A stretch of DNA of 64,000 nucleotides from Paracrocinitomix mangrovi (GCF_019740355.2 NZ_CP091819.1:1240001-1304000), one strand, 5' to 3'; shown: positions 46,721 through 56,224, counted from the stretch's first letter. Translations and numbers: made by a program. Notes: a model not told the origin generated them from the letters alone.

Positions 46721-46748
46721 TCCAACAGGTTTACAGCTACTGTTTGGA
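46721..46748 (-). promoter_or_regulatory. Hairpin in the folE 5' leader
   Basis: TCCAACAG (46721-46728) and CTGTTTGGA (46740-46748) form an 8-base-pair stem with one bulged base and an 11-base loop. It lies between the predicted transcription start and folE and is a possible regulatory RNA element. No known folate riboswitch was recognised. Confidence 0.35.
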
Positions 46749-46762
46749 ATCAAAGTGGACTG

Positions 46763-46770
46763 CAAAGGTA
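46763..46770 (-). promoter_or_regulatory. -7 promoter element for the folE unit
   Basis: On the minus strand TACCTTTG matches TAnnTTTG exactly, about 68 bases before the folE ATG. Confidence 0.6.
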
Positions 46771-46880
46771 CTAATTCTGCTATTTAAAACCATTCTAAAC
46801 GCAAAATGTTCATTTTTCTTTCTTCATCAGTCGTACCTTAACACTAATAATTACATTTTCAATTATTAATTTTAACCACG

Positions 46881-47330
46881 GTGAATATTAAATCTGACCT
46901 ATATCAACTTTGTCATGAATTTGTGGATGACAGGATAGCTACTATAAAAGCGGCAATTGATGATGCCCAAGCTTCTGCCAACAATGAGACAAAAAGTACA
47001 GCAGGTGATAAACATGATACTTCAAGAGCTATGATGCAGTTGGAAGTAGAACAGAAATCTAAACAACTATCTGAAACTTTAAAACTGAAAGAAACGCTTG
47101 GTAAATTCTCTGATCAAAACACTTCAGCTATTGTTGGATTGGGAAGTGTTGTAGAAACATCTGCTGCAAATTACTATATCTCTATTAGTGCAGGAAAATT
47201 GAATGCTGGTGGATCTGATTATTTTGCTGTTTCTGGCGCAAGTCCAATAGGACAATTGCTGTTGGGTAAAAAAGCGGGGGACATTGCTCAATTTAACGGA
47301 AAGAAAATTGAGATTTCTGCCGTTTATTAA
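46881..47330 (+). CDS. GreA/GreB-like transcription factor (Bacteroidota short form)
   Basis: A 149-residue protein starting at GTG (no ATG nearby in frame). The N-terminal ~75 residues form a helical hairpin with the tip motif NNETKSTAGDKHDTSRAMM, seen in a Bacteroidota family often mislabelled 3-oxoacyl-ACP synthase. The C-terminal part (ISAGKLNAGGSDYFAVSGASPIGQLLLGKKAGDIAQFNGKKIEISAVY) follows the GreA/GreB FKBP-like domain with its SP-GxxLLGKxxGD motif. Likely acts in the RNA polymerase secondary channel; cleavage activity is not proven. Its stop overlaps bioD's by four bases. Confidence 0.75.
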   Translation: MNIKSDLYQLCHEFVDDRIATIKAAIDDAQASANNETKSTAGDKHDTSRAMMQLEVEQKSKQLSETLKLKETLGKFSDQNTSAIVGLGSVVETSAANYYISISAGKLNAGGSDYFAVSGASPIGQLLLGKKAGDIAQFNGKKIEISAVY

Positions 47331-47950
47331 ATCAAATTAGGGCGAAGAATAGCCGCCTGCTCCTTTACAAATTCTTTGATATCAGAATCGGCCATTGGAA
47401 TTTTAGCTAAGCATTGTAGTCCGGTATACTGTAAGATAACATCTTCAGTATCTTGATTTGAGTCTCCATTAAAGATGATGCCTTTAATAGGGATTTTTCT
47501 TTGACGTAAAATGTCAACACTCATTAATGTATGATTAATGCTCCCCAAGTAATTCATGCTCACCAAAATCACTTCATCTGCAACTAAAGGGATAAGATCA
47601 ATAATCATATCTCCTTTATCATTTAATGGAACCATTAAACCTCCAGCTCCTTCGATAATTAGGTCATTTGAAGTTTCAGGAACTTTAAAATCAGATAATT
47701 CAATTTCAATATCGTCTAGCTTAGCCGCAGCATGTGGAGACATAGGTTCTGACAATAAAAATCGCTCAGTATGAAATTTTGATTCTGCATTGGAAATAAA
47801 ATCGCGCACCCACAATGAATCTAAATCATCTAACTCTCCAGCCTGTAAAGGCTTCCAATAATCTGCATGCAAAGCCTCACATACTATTGCAGAGCAAAAT
47901 GTTTTACCTATTTCAGTTCCAATACCGGTGACAAATATTTTATTCCCCAT
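47327..47950 (-). CDS. bioD: Dethiobiotin synthetase
   Basis: A 207-residue ATP-dependent enzyme closing the ureido ring of dethiobiotin. The P-loop is present (GIGTEIGKTF, residues 9-18), with the substrate lysine in DYWKPLQAG, EGAGGLMVPL and NYLGSINHT. Its start overlaps bioF by 11 bases. It is the last gene of the biotin run. Confidence 0.95.
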   Translation of the reverse strand: MGNKIFVTGIGTEIGKTFCSAIVCEALHADYWKPLQAGELDDLDSLWVRDFISNAESKFHTERFLLSEPMSPHAAAKLDDIEIELSDFKVPETSNDLIIEGAGGLMVPLNDKGDMIIDLIPLVADEVILVSMNYLGSINHTLMSVDILRQRKIPIKGIIFNGDSNQDTEDVILQYTGLQCLAKIPMADSDIKEFVKEQAAILRPNLI

Positions 47951-49031
47951 TTAAAATGCTAATCAACTGATCAATTTCTCCTTTGGTGTTATACGAATGT
48001 AAGCAAATTCTCAATCGTTCGGTTCCCGCAGATACAGTTGGAGACAAAATTGCTTTAACTGCAACATCTTGATTAACAATCTTATTCGCCATTATTTTAC
48101 AAGATTCATTTCCCGGGATTATAATACTCTGGATAGGAGATTCACTCTTCAATAATTCAAATGAAATATCTTTTGCTGCTTCCTTAAAATAGTTTATCAA
48201 TTCATTAAGTTCTTCCCTTGTATCACTCATTACTGAAGCCTGATGCACAACCTGATAAATTCTTTCAATAGTTTCAGGTGGCAAAGCTGTAGTGTAAATT
48301 AAAGATCTTGCAAAATTGATGAGATAATCTCTAACATCAGAAGAGCTAAGTACCAAAGCACCGTGGCTTCCATAAGCTTTTCCAAAGGTGATTAACTTTA
48401 TAAAAACCTCATCATTGAGATTTAACATGGATATCAATCCCTCTCCTTTTTCACCAATAATTCCTCCAGAATGAGCTTCATCAACAATTAAAAAAGCATT
48501 ATACTCATTGCATATTTTAACTATTTCAATTAAAGGTGCCTGATCTCCGTCCATTGAATATATAGATTCTACGGCTACATATTTAGCTCCTTTTGCCCTT
48601 TGCAATTTCAATGATAAATCGTCCAAATCATTGTGCTTGAATGAAAATCCATTGGCATTTGACATACGAATTCCATCACGGATAGAAGCATGTACCAGTT
48701 CATCATAAACAACAGTATCTCCTTTTTGTGGTATCGAAGAAAAAATACCCAAGTTGGCGTCATAACCTGAATTGAAAAATAAAGCGGAGGACATTCCGAA
48801 AAAAACAGCAAGGTCCTTCTCTATCTCAGTTGCGTAAAGTGAATTACCGGATATTAATCTTGAACCAGTTGATCCTTTTGCCAAATTAGATTGAGTACCC
48901 CATCTGGCTAAACCTAAATAGTCATTAGAGAAGAAATCTATCATTCCTTCACCCTCCATCAAGGTTCTGAAAGCTTGATTTTTCTTCCTTTCAGCTAGTT
49001 TTTGTAGAATAGAATCAGGAAGATTTCTCAT
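47940..49031 (-). CDS. bioF: 8-amino-7-oxononanoate synthase
   Basis: A 363-residue PLP enzyme condensing pimeloyl thioester with alanine. Cofactor residues are in LIVDEAHSGGIIGEKG and the PLP lysine in ITFGKAYGSHGA. The substrate loop GSTGSRLISGN is complete. It starts 3 bases after bioB and overlaps bioD. bioA and bioC/bioH are not in the window. Confidence 0.94.
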   Translation of the reverse strand: MRNLPDSILQKLAERKKNQAFRTLMEGEGMIDFFSNDYLGLARWGTQSNLAKGSTGSRLISGNSLYATEIEKDLAVFFGMSSALFFNSGYDANLGIFSSIPQKGDTVVYDELVHASIRDGIRMSNANGFSFKHNDLDDLSLKLQRAKGAKYVAVESIYSMDGDQAPLIEIVKICNEYNAFLIVDEAHSGGIIGEKGEGLISMLNLNDEVFIKLITFGKAYGSHGALVLSSSDVRDYLINFARSLIYTTALPPETIERIYQVVHQASVMSDTREELNELINYFKEAAKDISFELLKSESPIQSIIIPGNESCKIMANKIVNQDVAVKAILSPTVSAGTERLRICLHSYNTKGEIDQLISILNGE

Positions 49032-49034
49032 AAT

Positions 49035-50132
49035 TTATTCTACAGTAACCTTTCTTGGCTGGAAATCAGGATTTTTAGTTGCAGCTTTCTCTTTTAGTCT
49101 TTCTTCTTTTTCCTTTCTCACTTTCTTTGCTGCCTCTACTTTTTCATCCACTTTTGTTTCCGGTTGCTCACCATCCTGAAAAGGTTTTTTAGGAGTGATA
49201 CCTAAGATATCAAACAAGTTTTTGTCCTCATTAAATTCAGGATTAGGCGTAGTTAACAACTTATCACCTGCAAATATTGATGAAGCACCTGCCAGAAAAC
49301 ACAATGCTTGAGATTCATTTGACATTTGAGTTCTACCCGCAGAAAGTCTAATAATAGACTTAGGGAATAAAATTCTTGAAGTAGCAATCATTCTGATCAT
49401 TTCCCAGATTTCAACCGGTTTTTGATCTTCTAATGGTGTACCTTCAACTGCAACCAATGCATTAATTGGAATAGATTCTGGTGGCTGTTCCATGTGCACA
49501 TACGTCATGAGCATCCCTACTCTATCTTCTGCTGTCTCTCCCATCCCAATAATTCCACCTGAACAAACTGAAATACCCGCTTTTTGAGCATTGGCAATTG
49601 TATCGATTCTATTTTGGTATTCTCTTGTTGAGATAATGTCTTTATAAAATTCTTCTGAAGAATCAAGATTGTGATTGTATGCGTACAAACCGGCATTTTT
49701 TAAACGCTCTGCTTGTTGTTCATTTAACATACCTAAAGTGGCGCAAACTTCCATTCCCATGCCATTGATCTCCTGTACCATTTCAACAACTTTGTCAAAA
49801 TCACGGTTATCTCTAACTTCTCTCCAGGCTGCTCCCATACAAACTCTTGAAGATCCATTTGCTTTAGCATTTTTAGCTAATCCAACCACTTCATCAACCC
49901 CCATCATGGCATGAACATCCAATTCAGTATTATACTTGGCAGATTGAGGACAATATCCACAATCTTCAGGACATCCACCTGTTTTGATTGAAATCAATGA
50001 GCTCATTTGAACTTCATTTGGATTGTGGAATTCTCTATGTACAGTAGCTGCTTGATAAATCAAATCCATCAAAGGAGAATTGTACAATTCAAGTGCTTTT
50101 TCTTTTGTTGCGTATGCTTGGTTTATCTTCAT
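49035..50132 (-). CDS. bioB: Biotin synthase with charged C-terminal extension
   Basis: A 365-residue radical-SAM enzyme inserting sulfur into dethiobiotin. The radical cluster ligands are Cys54, Cys58 and Cys61 (CPEDCGYCPQS). The second-cluster region includes SSRVCMGAAWR, VCATLGM, GLYAYNHNLDS and the Arg-containing RLSAGR. After the family end (DILGITPKKPF) there is an extra tail of about 45 Lys/Glu-rich residues. It lies 10 bases after the MORN lipoprotein and 3 before bioF. Confidence 0.95.
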   Translation of the reverse strand: MKINQAYATKEKALELYNSPLMDLIYQAATVHREFHNPNEVQMSSLISIKTGGCPEDCGYCPQSAKYNTELDVHAMMGVDEVVGLAKNAKANGSSRVCMGAAWREVRDNRDFDKVVEMVQEINGMGMEVCATLGMLNEQQAERLKNAGLYAYNHNLDSSEEFYKDIISTREYQNRIDTIANAQKAGISVCSGGIIGMGETAEDRVGMLMTYVHMEQPPESIPINALVAVEGTPLEDQKPVEIWEMIRMIATSRILFPKSIIRLSAGRTQMSNESQALCFLAGASSIFAGDKLLTTPNPEFNEDKNLFDILGITPKKPFQDGEQPETKVDEKVEAAKKVRKEKEERLKEKAATKNPDFQPRKVTVE

Positions 50133-50142
50133 CTTAATTTCT

Positions 50143-50994
50143 TTATCTGGTTACCGGTTTATCCATGTCATATTCAAACTCTGCGTCTACTTCTCCGGTT
50201 TGAGTATAATAGGTAAACACTCCATCTTTCAAATCTTTCACAAAATATTCTACTGATCGCAGAACACCATTTTGATACCAGGTAGAAAATTTACCATTTC
50301 TCAAACCGCTAAGATAAGTCCCTTCTTGTTTTTTATAACCATTTTCCCAAAAAGTTGTTGACAGACTATCAGCAATTCCTCTTTTCCATTTAGAAACTTC
50401 TGCCAGATTTCCGTTGCTATAATAGTGCTTCCAAACTCCCTCTTGTGCGCCATATTTGTAGCTTCCCTCGGTTTTTACTTGTCCATTTTCATACCATTCA
50501 AATATGGCTCCGTGCGGAAGTGAATCTCGAAAATTGTTAAGGGCTTTTTTATTTCCTGAGTCTTCGTAATAATACGTCCACTCTCCGTCTTTAAAGTTGT
50601 TTTCGTAAGTTCCTTCAGCAGTTTTTATTCCGGATCTTGAATAAAAAGTCCAAAATCCATATTTTCTATCTTCCAAATACTCACCAACATACTCCAGGCC
50701 TCCTGTAGGGTAGAATTTTTGAATCTTTCCATTTATCAATCCATTTTCCCATTCAGAAATCTCTTCAATAGAATCGTTATTGTAGTAGAAGGTCCATTCA
50801 CCAGATGCCAAATCATTTGTAAAGTATCCTTCAGATTCTTTGGTTTCATTCTCCCTGAAAAACTCCCACTTACCGATTCGTTGATCACCCTTCATTTCAC
50901 CAATTCCATAACCACCTCCGAACACAGGTTGTCTGTTATGCTCTTTACAGGCAATTAAAACTATTGCTAGCAATATGTACAATGAATGTTTCAA
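50143..50994 (-). CDS. MORN/YwqK-type repeat lipoprotein
   Basis: A 283-residue lipoprotein read from TTG, the only start giving a lipoprotein signal (MKHSLYILLAIVLIA-C). About ten 23-residue MORN_2 repeats follow (GKWEFFREN, GEWTFYYNND, GFWTFYSRSG, GVWKHYYSNG). It is related in repeat type to the 27780 protein but shorter and lipid-anchored. It sits between obg (28 bases) and bioB (10 bases) in a same-strand run. Function unknown; the YwqK antitoxin label is not supported by a toxin neighbour. Confidence 0.82.
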   Translation of the reverse strand: MKHSLYILLAIVLIACKEHNRQPVFGGGYGIGEMKGDQRIGKWEFFRENETKESEGYFTNDLASGEWTFYYNNDSIEEISEWENGLINGKIQKFYPTGGLEYVGEYLEDRKYGFWTFYSRSGIKTAEGTYENNFKDGEWTYYYEDSGNKKALNNFRDSLPHGAIFEWYENGQVKTEGSYKYGAQEGVWKHYYSNGNLAEVSKWKRGIADSLSTTFWENGYKKQEGTYLSGLRNGKFSTWYQNGVLRSVEYFVKDLKDGVFTYYTQTGEVDAEFEYDMDKPVTR

Positions 50995-51022
50995 AAGATC
51001 AGAATAAAAATAAGCATTCTAC

Positions 51023-52003
51023 TTAATTCAATTCTTTCCAAATCATATCTTTTAACTCAGTTAGGCCTGTTTGTGCAACTGATGAAATGAAAACATAAGG
51101 AATTTCAGGTAAATCGGCACGAATTTCTTTTTTCAATTCATCATCCAACATATCTGATTTTGAAATTGCCAATAACCTAGGCTTATCAACCAATTCGGGA
51201 TTAAATTGCTGTAACTCGTTTACCAAAATATTATATTCTTGTCGAATATCGTCAGCATCTGCCGGCACCATAAATAACAGTACTGAATTTCGCTCAATGT
51301 GACGCAAAAATCTTAGTCCAAGCCCTTTTCCTTCATGTGCACCTTCAATAATCCCAGGAATATCTGCCATCACAAAAGATCTATAATCTCTATAAGCTAC
51401 TATTCCCAAATTGGGCACTAAGGTAGTAAATGGATAATCCGCAATTTCAGGTGTAGCGGCCGACAATACAGAAAGTAAAGTAGATTTACCTGCATTAGGA
51501 AATCCAACCAACCCAACATCAGCCAATACCTTTAACTCTAAAATAACCCAGCCTTCTTTATATGGAATACCCGGTTGAGCATATCTAGGCGTTTGTCTGG
51601 TAGCCGATTTAAAATGTACGTTTCCTTTTCCACCTTTTCCACCTTCCATTACAATCAATTCCTGACCATGTTCAGAAATTTCACCTATCACCTCAAAGGT
51701 TTCTGCATCTTTTACAACTGTACCCAATGGAACTTCCAAAATCTCATCTTTTCCATCTGCTCCATGTCTTTGATTTCTTCCACCCGGTTCACCATGATCT
51801 GCTTTAATATGCTTTCGATACTTCAATGGCAACAAGGTCCATAACTGTTCATTTCCTTTAAGGATTACGTGGCCACCACGGCCACCATCTCCTCCCGCAG
51901 GTCCACCCTTAGGAATAAACTTTTCACGGCGCATGTATGTTGATCCCGCGCCTCCTTTGCCAGAGCGACAATGTATCTTCACATAATCTATAAAATTACT
52001 CAT
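51023..52003 (-). CDS. obg: Obg family ribosome-associated GTPase
   Basis: A 326-residue essential-type GTPase of large-subunit ribosome assembly and stress control. The Gly-rich Obg fold ([20 protein letters not shown], then GGRGGHV) is followed by a G domain: GFPNAGKST (near 165), the switch [22 protein letters not shown], and SKSD. It lacks the C-terminal OCT domain of some family members. It is 27 bases after adk. Confidence 0.96.
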   Translation of the reverse strand: MSNFIDYVKIHCRSGKGGAGSTYMRREKFIPKGGPAGGDGGRGGHVILKGNEQLWTLLPLKYRKHIKADHGEPGGRNQRHGADGKDEILEVPLGTVVKDAETFEVIGEISEHGQELIVMEGGKGGKGNVHFKSATRQTPRYAQPGIPYKEGWVILELKVLADVGLVGFPNAGKSTLLSVLSAATPEIADYPFTTLVPNLGIVAYRDYRSFVMADIPGIIEGAHEGKGLGLRFLRHIERNSVLLFMVPADADDIRQEYNILVNELQQFNPELVDKPRLLAISKSDMLDDELKKEIRADLPEIPYVFISSVAQTGLTELKDMIWKELN

Positions 52004-52030
52004 GGCAACTTTTTTTAATAAAGTTTAGGC

Positions 52031-52609
52031 TTATGCTAAAATTGAATCAATTGATTCAAAAAGACGAGCTGTAATATCATCAATTGAACCGTGTCCATTG
52101 ATTTTAACAAACTTATCCTGATTTGCATAGTATGCTTTTAAAGGAGAAGTTTCTTCCAAATAAACTTTAATTCTATTTTGGATTACTTCAGGATTAGCAT
52201 CATCAGCTCTACCACTATCCAATGCTCTTTTTCTTAATCTTTCCTTAAGTTCTTCTTCTTCAACATCCAGTGCAAGGCACATATTAATTGAAGTTCCTCT
52301 TTCGGCTAATATCTTATCAAGCGCTTCTGCTTGTGGAGTTGTTCTTGGGAATCCATCAAAAATGTATCCCTCAACATTTGTATTACTTTCAATTTCTGAA
52401 ATCAACATTTTAATCGTTACTTCATCAGGGACCAATTCTCCTTTATTGATGTAACTCTGAGCCAATACTCCCAGCTCAGTTTGTTCTTTCATATTTTTTC
52501 TAAATACATCTCCGGTTGAGATGTGAAACAAATTGTACTTATCTACCAATTTAATGGCTTGTGTTCCTTTTCCGGCACCCGGAGGTCCAAATATTACAAT
52601 GTTTATCAT
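52031..52609 (-). CDS. adk: Adenylate kinase
   Basis: A 192-residue short-type kinase interconverting AMP, ADP and ATP. P-loop GPPGAGKGTQA, HISTGDVFR, GYIFDGFPRTTPQAEALD and the arginines in GRADDANPE are present. It has no zinc-type LID insertion. First gene of the adk-obg-MORN-bioBFD run. Confidence 0.96.
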   Translation of the reverse strand: MINIVIFGPPGAGKGTQAIKLVDKYNLFHISTGDVFRKNMKEQTELGVLAQSYINKGELVPDEVTIKMLISEIESNTNVEGYIFDGFPRTTPQAEALDKILAERGTSINMCLALDVEEEELKERLRKRALDSGRADDANPEVIQNRIKVYLEETSPLKAYYANQDKFVKINGHGSIDDITARLFESIDSILA

Positions 52610-52670
52610 TTCTATACCTTTCTCCGCATTCTTCTGCGAAATTCAATCGTCGTACAAATTGGTTTTTCCA

Positions 52671-52719
52671 AATTGCGAATTCAACGAAAAGGCAAATTTA
52701 TTGCTAATAATTCGCAATT
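52671..52719. repeat. Inverted repeat around the adk promoter
   Basis: AATTGCGAATT (52671-52681) and AATTCGCAATT (52709-52719) are perfect inverted copies. They are 27 bases apart and bracket the minus-strand -7 element at 52693-52700. A two-site operator or a long-range hairpin are both possible. Confidence 0.5.
52693..52700 (-). promoter_or_regulatory. -7 promoter element for the adk-obg-bio unit
   Basis: On the minus strand TAAATTTG matches TAnnTTTG exactly, about 84 bases before the adk ATG. The rest of the 282-base adk-clpB gap (52610-52891) must also hold the clpB promoter, but no clear TAnnTTTG was found on the plus strand. Confidence 0.55.
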
Positions 52720-52891
52720 CAGGAGGATTTTATAAAAAATTATCCACCACTGCTAAATCGGCAGAATAATGTAAGTTTTTCAGCAATAATGTCATTTAAA
52801 CTCTTCAGATTCAGACAATTTTTCAGTATTATTTGGTTATTAATGGATTGGACCCTTATTTGATCCCTAAAAAGAAAACGAATTAATTAAA

Positions 52892-55507
52892 ATGAACATA
52901 GATAAATTAACTACAAAGTCACAGCAAATTTTGGCGCAAGCTCAAACCATTGCTCAGAGTTTGGGACATCAGGCAATTGAACCTGGACATATCCTTAAAG
53001 GAATGTTTGAGACGGATACCTCAGTGTTACCTTTCTTATTTAAAGAGTTTGGTTTGGATGAGAATGCCATAATGCGAACTACAGACAGCATTGTTGAAAG
53101 TTACCCTAAAGTTTCCGGTGGACAACTATACATGGGTAACAATGCTAACATAATGTTCACCGAGGCCTTTAAACTTGCCAAAGAATTAGGAGATGAATAT
53201 GTATCAACTGAGGTTTTATTCATGTCTTTATTAAGATTAAATGACTCAATAGGCAAGATGTTAAAAGACGCCGGATTAAATGACAAAAAACTCAAAGAAG
53301 CGATTATGAAATTAAGAAATGGAGATAACGTTAACTCGCAAGGTCAAGAGGACACTTATCAAGCTTTAGCTAAGTACGCCAAGGATTTAAATGAAATGGC
53401 GGAAACAGGTAAGTTAGATCCTGTAATTGGGAGAGACGAAGAAATAAGACGTGTTCTTCAAATATTAACAAGAAGAACTAAAAACAACCCTATTTTGATT
53501 GGAGAACCTGGGGTTGGTAAAACGGCGATAGCAGAAGGTATTGCGCATAGAATTGTAAGTGGAGATGTTCCTGATAATTTAAAATCCAGAAAAGTATTTT
53601 CATTGGATATGGGAGCATTAGTTGCAGGTGCAAAATATAAAGGTGAATTTGAAGAGAGATTAAAATCTGTTGTAAAAGAGGTTATTAAATCTGATGGAGA
53701 AATCATCTTATTTATTGATGAGATTCATACGCTGGTAGGAGCCGGTGGCGGAGGTGAAGGAGCTATGGATGCTGCAAATATTCTTAAACCTGCATTGGCT
53801 AGAGGAGAATTAAGAGCAGTAGGTGCAACTACATTGAATGAGTATCAAAAGTATTTTGAGAAAGACAAAGCTTTGGTAAGAAGGTTTCAAACTGTAATGA
53901 TTGATGAACCAAGCAGAGATGATGCAATTTCAATTTTACGTGGTATCAAAGAAAAATATGAGAACTATCACAAAGTATTAATCAAGGATGAAGCTATAAT
54001 TGCTGCGGTAGAATTATCTCAACGTTATATTACAGATAGACAATTACCTGATAAAGCAATTGACTTGATTGATGAAGCTGCTTCTAAGTTGCGTATGGAA
54101 ATGAATTCTAAACCTGAAGAGTTAGATGAAATTGATAGAAGAATAATGCAACTTGAAATTGAAAGAGAGGCCATCAAAAGAGAAAAAGATCAAAAGAAAC
54201 TTGATAGTATTGAAAAAGAATTGGCTGAACTCAACGAAAGAAGAGCCGAATACCAAGCTAAATGGCAAGCAGAAAAAGATGTAATTGAAGGAATTCAAAA
54301 TGCAAATGAAGCCATTGAAGCATTAAAAATGGAAGCGGAAAAAGCCGAAAGAGAAGGTGATTATGAGAAAGTAGCTGAGATCAGATATCACAAATTAAAA
54401 ACAACAGAAGAGCAAATTGCCAACTTCAAAAAAGAGTTGATAGAAATTCAAAAAAATTCTAAAACAATCAAAGAAGAAGTTGATGCAGAAGAAGTAGCAG
54501 AAGTTGTTTCTAAATGGACCGGAATTCCGGTTTCTAAAATGGTTGAATCTGAGAGAGCCAAATTATTGAGATTGGAAGATGAGCTTGGTAAAAGAGTTGT
54601 TGGACAGAAAGATGCTATTACAGCAGTATCTGATGCAGTAAGAAGAAGCAGAGCGGGATTACAAGATGAGAAAAAACCAATTGGATCATTCATCTTTTTG
54701 GGAACAACAGGTGTTGGTAAAACTGAATTAGCTAAAGCGCTGGCAGAATATCTATTCAATGACGAAAATGCTATGACTAGAATTGATATGAGTGAATACC
54801 AGGAAAAACACTCTGTGAGTAGACTAGTTGGAGCACCTCCGGGATACGTTGGATATGATGAAGGTGGACAATTAACAGAGGCTGTAAGAAGAAGACCATA
54901 CTCAATTGTATTAATGGATGAAATTGAAAAAGCACATCCTGATGTATTTAACATCTTATTGCAAGTATTGGATGATGGAAGGTTAACGGACAATAAAGGT
55001 AGAATAGTAAACTTCAAGAATACAATTATCATCATGACCTCAAACATGGGATCTGATATTATCAGAGAGAAGTTTGAAAACATGACAGATAAAAACAAAG
55101 AAGCTATTATTGAAGATGCTAAACAAAGTGTATTTGAATTGTTGAAGAGAAGTATTCGTCCGGAGTTTTTGAATAGAATTGATGAGACAATTATGTTCCA
55201 GCCTTTAACAAGAGAGGATGTATTACAGATTGTTAAAATCCAATTTGTAAGATTACAAAAACGATTAGCTGAACAGGATATCAATATCTCTGCGACAGAT
55301 GAAGCTTTGGAGTGGTTGGCATTAGAGGGTTACGACCCACAATTTGGGGCCAGACCGGTTAAACGTGTCATCCAAAGAGACTTATTGAATCAATTGTCCA
55401 AGGAATTATTAGCTGGTAAAATTGGAGCAGATAGCGACATCACTATAGACATGATTGAAGGAAAGTTGGTCTTTTTAAATAATAAAAAAGTAGCCAGTTT
55501 AAACTAA
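52892..55507 (+). CDS. clpB: ATP-dependent disaggregase ClpB
   Basis: An 871-residue Hsp100 ring chaperone that pulls proteins out of aggregates with DnaK. N-domain (1-150), NBD1 with Walker A GEPGVGKT (near 205) and Walker B FIDEIHTL, the long coiled-coil middle domain (about 410-530) that marks ClpB over ClpA/ClpC, NBD2 with Walker A GTTGVGKT (near 605), and the C-terminal domain ([11 protein letters not shown]) are all complete. ATG follows an A-rich leader. A strong terminator follows directly. Confidence 0.97.
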   Translation: MNIDKLTTKSQQILAQAQTIAQSLGHQAIEPGHILKGMFETDTSVLPFLFKEFGLDENAIMRTTDSIVESYPKVSGGQLYMGNNANIMFTEAFKLAKELGDEYVSTEVLFMSLLRLNDSIGKMLKDAGLNDKKLKEAIMKLRNGDNVNSQGQEDTYQALAKYAKDLNEMAETGKLDPVIGRDEEIRRVLQILTRRTKNNPILIGEPGVGKTAIAEGIAHRIVSGDVPDNLKSRKVFSLDMGALVAGAKYKGEFEERLKSVVKEVIKSDGEIILFIDEIHTLVGAGGGGEGAMDAANILKPALARGELRAVGATTLNEYQKYFEKDKALVRRFQTVMIDEPSRDDAISILRGIKEKYENYHKVLIKDEAIIAAVELSQRYITDRQLPDKAIDLIDEAASKLRMEMNSKPEELDEIDRRIMQLEIEREAIKREKDQKKLDSIEKELAELNERRAEYQAKWQAEKDVIEGIQNANEAIEALKMEAEKAEREGDYEKVAEIRYHKLKTTEEQIANFKKELIEIQKNSKTIKEEVDAEEVAEVVSKWTGIPVSKMVESERAKLLRLEDELGKRVVGQKDAITAVSDAVRRSRAGLQDEKKPIGSFIFLGTTGVGKTELAKALAEYLFNDENAMTRIDMSEYQEKHSVSRLVGAPPGYVGYDEGGQLTEAVRRRPYSIVLMDEIEKAHPDVFNILLQVLDDGRLTDNKGRIVNFKNTIIIMTSNMGSDIIREKFENMTDKNKEAIIEDAKQSVFELLKRSIRPEFLNRIDETIMFQPLTREDVLQIVKIQFVRLQKRLAEQDINISATDEALEWLALEGYDPQFGARPVKRVIQRDLLNQLSKELLAGKIGADSDITIDMIEGKLVFLNNKKVASLN

Positions 55508-55510
55508 ATA

Positions 55511-55545
55511 AAAAAGCCCGTTCAAATTGAACGGGCTTTTTTTTT
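55511..55545. terminator. Bidirectional terminator between clpB and small lipoprotein 1
   Basis: GCCCGTTC (55516-55523) pairs with GAACGGGC (55529-55536). It is preceded by six As and followed by nine Ts, so it can stop transcripts from both sides. Confidence 0.92.
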
Positions 55546-55561
55546 AATGACTTATATCAAA

Positions 55562-55732
55562 TTACTTCTTTCTTGTTTTAGTTAAGTCTTCAAGTAATTG
55601 AATTTTTTGGTTTTGCTCTTTCTTGTACTTTGTATAGTCAGTAGTTCTATATGCATCACAAGATGAGTGTCCACAGCTGAACATCCCTAATGCAAATACT
55701 CCCAATACTGATACTAATAATGCTTTCTTCAT
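55562..55732 (-). CDS. Small tandem lipoprotein 1 (56 residues)
   Basis: The ATG at 55732 gives a lipoprotein signal with lipobox GMFS-C at Cys20. A second Cys (25) precedes the core CDAYRTTDYTKYKKEQNQKI, then a charged helical end (LEDLTKTRKK). First of three paralogs in a row on the minus strand, all with a Cys-x-AY...DYTKYKKxQNxK core. An extension to 55792 is unnecessary. Function unknown; probably anchored in a membrane with a ~36-residue exposed part. Confidence 0.75.
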   Translation of the reverse strand: MKKALLVSVLGVFALGMFSCGHSSCDAYRTTDYTKYKKEQNQKIQLLEDLTKTRKK

Positions 55733-55900
55733 GTTAAGTTTTTTAAAAGGTTTTATAGTTGTTTTGGCTGAAACACTTTTGTTTGAGATCAAAAGCGAGA
55801 CGTTTGCTAAAATATGAATTAAAACCTATTGTGTCAACAAGAAGATCAATAAAAATGCATCTTATTGATATTTAATCGATAAGCTACAGGATTTATCCGA

Positions 55901-56077
55901 TTACTGAACCTTAGTTTGAAGAAGCTGCTCGGCCAATTTAATTTTTTGATTTTGGTTCTTCTTATACTTTGTATAATCAGCTTGCCCTCCATATGCAGCA
56001 CAAGGCGTATGTCTGCCACAACTGTACATTGACATTGAAAACAATCCAACAACTCCTACAATCAATAATTTTTTCAT
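55901..56077 (-). CDS. Small tandem lipoprotein 2 (58 residues)
   Basis: Found by reading the gap by eye. It begins MKKLLIVGVVGLFSMSMYSC (lipobox SMYS-C, Cys20), has Cys26, and the core is ADYTKYKKNQNQKI followed by KLAEQLLQTKVQ and a stop. It matches its neighbours over nearly the whole length. An imperfect hairpin with a short T-run lies after the stop (55847-55883 on the minus strand), perhaps a weak terminator. Confidence 0.72.
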   Translation of the reverse strand: MKKLLIVGVVGLFSMSMYSCGRHTPCAAYGGQADYTKYKKNQNQKIKLAEQLLQTKVQ

Positions 56078-56170
56078 AACGATAGTTTTTAATGTATACT
56101 CAATTTGTAACGCATCATAACAAATTGGTTACCATAAGAATAAATAAAATATTGTTTGACTTATATACAA

Positions 56171-56200
56171 ACAAAAACCCTGCCTAAAAAGACAGGGTTT
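56171..56200 (-). terminator. Terminator after small lipoprotein 3
   Basis: On the minus strand AAACCCTG and CAGGGTTT pair around a 10-base loop and run into a T-rich tail, 25 bases past the stop of lipoprotein 3. The third gene is therefore its own transcription unit. Confidence 0.75.
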
Positions 56201-56224
56201 CAAATATTTAGATAGTTGTTAGAC

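Noticed and set aside
52523-52769. Two plus-strand frames of 70 and 78 codons opposite the adk start and its leader
   Set aside because: They overlap the adk coding region antisense and run through its promoter region; no start context or domain supports them.
54448-55284. A 278-codon open frame on the minus strand inside clpB
   Set aside because: The plus-strand ClpB protein is complete and highly conserved across this stretch; the minus product is Ser/Leu/Ile-rich low-complexity antisense with no recognisable domain.
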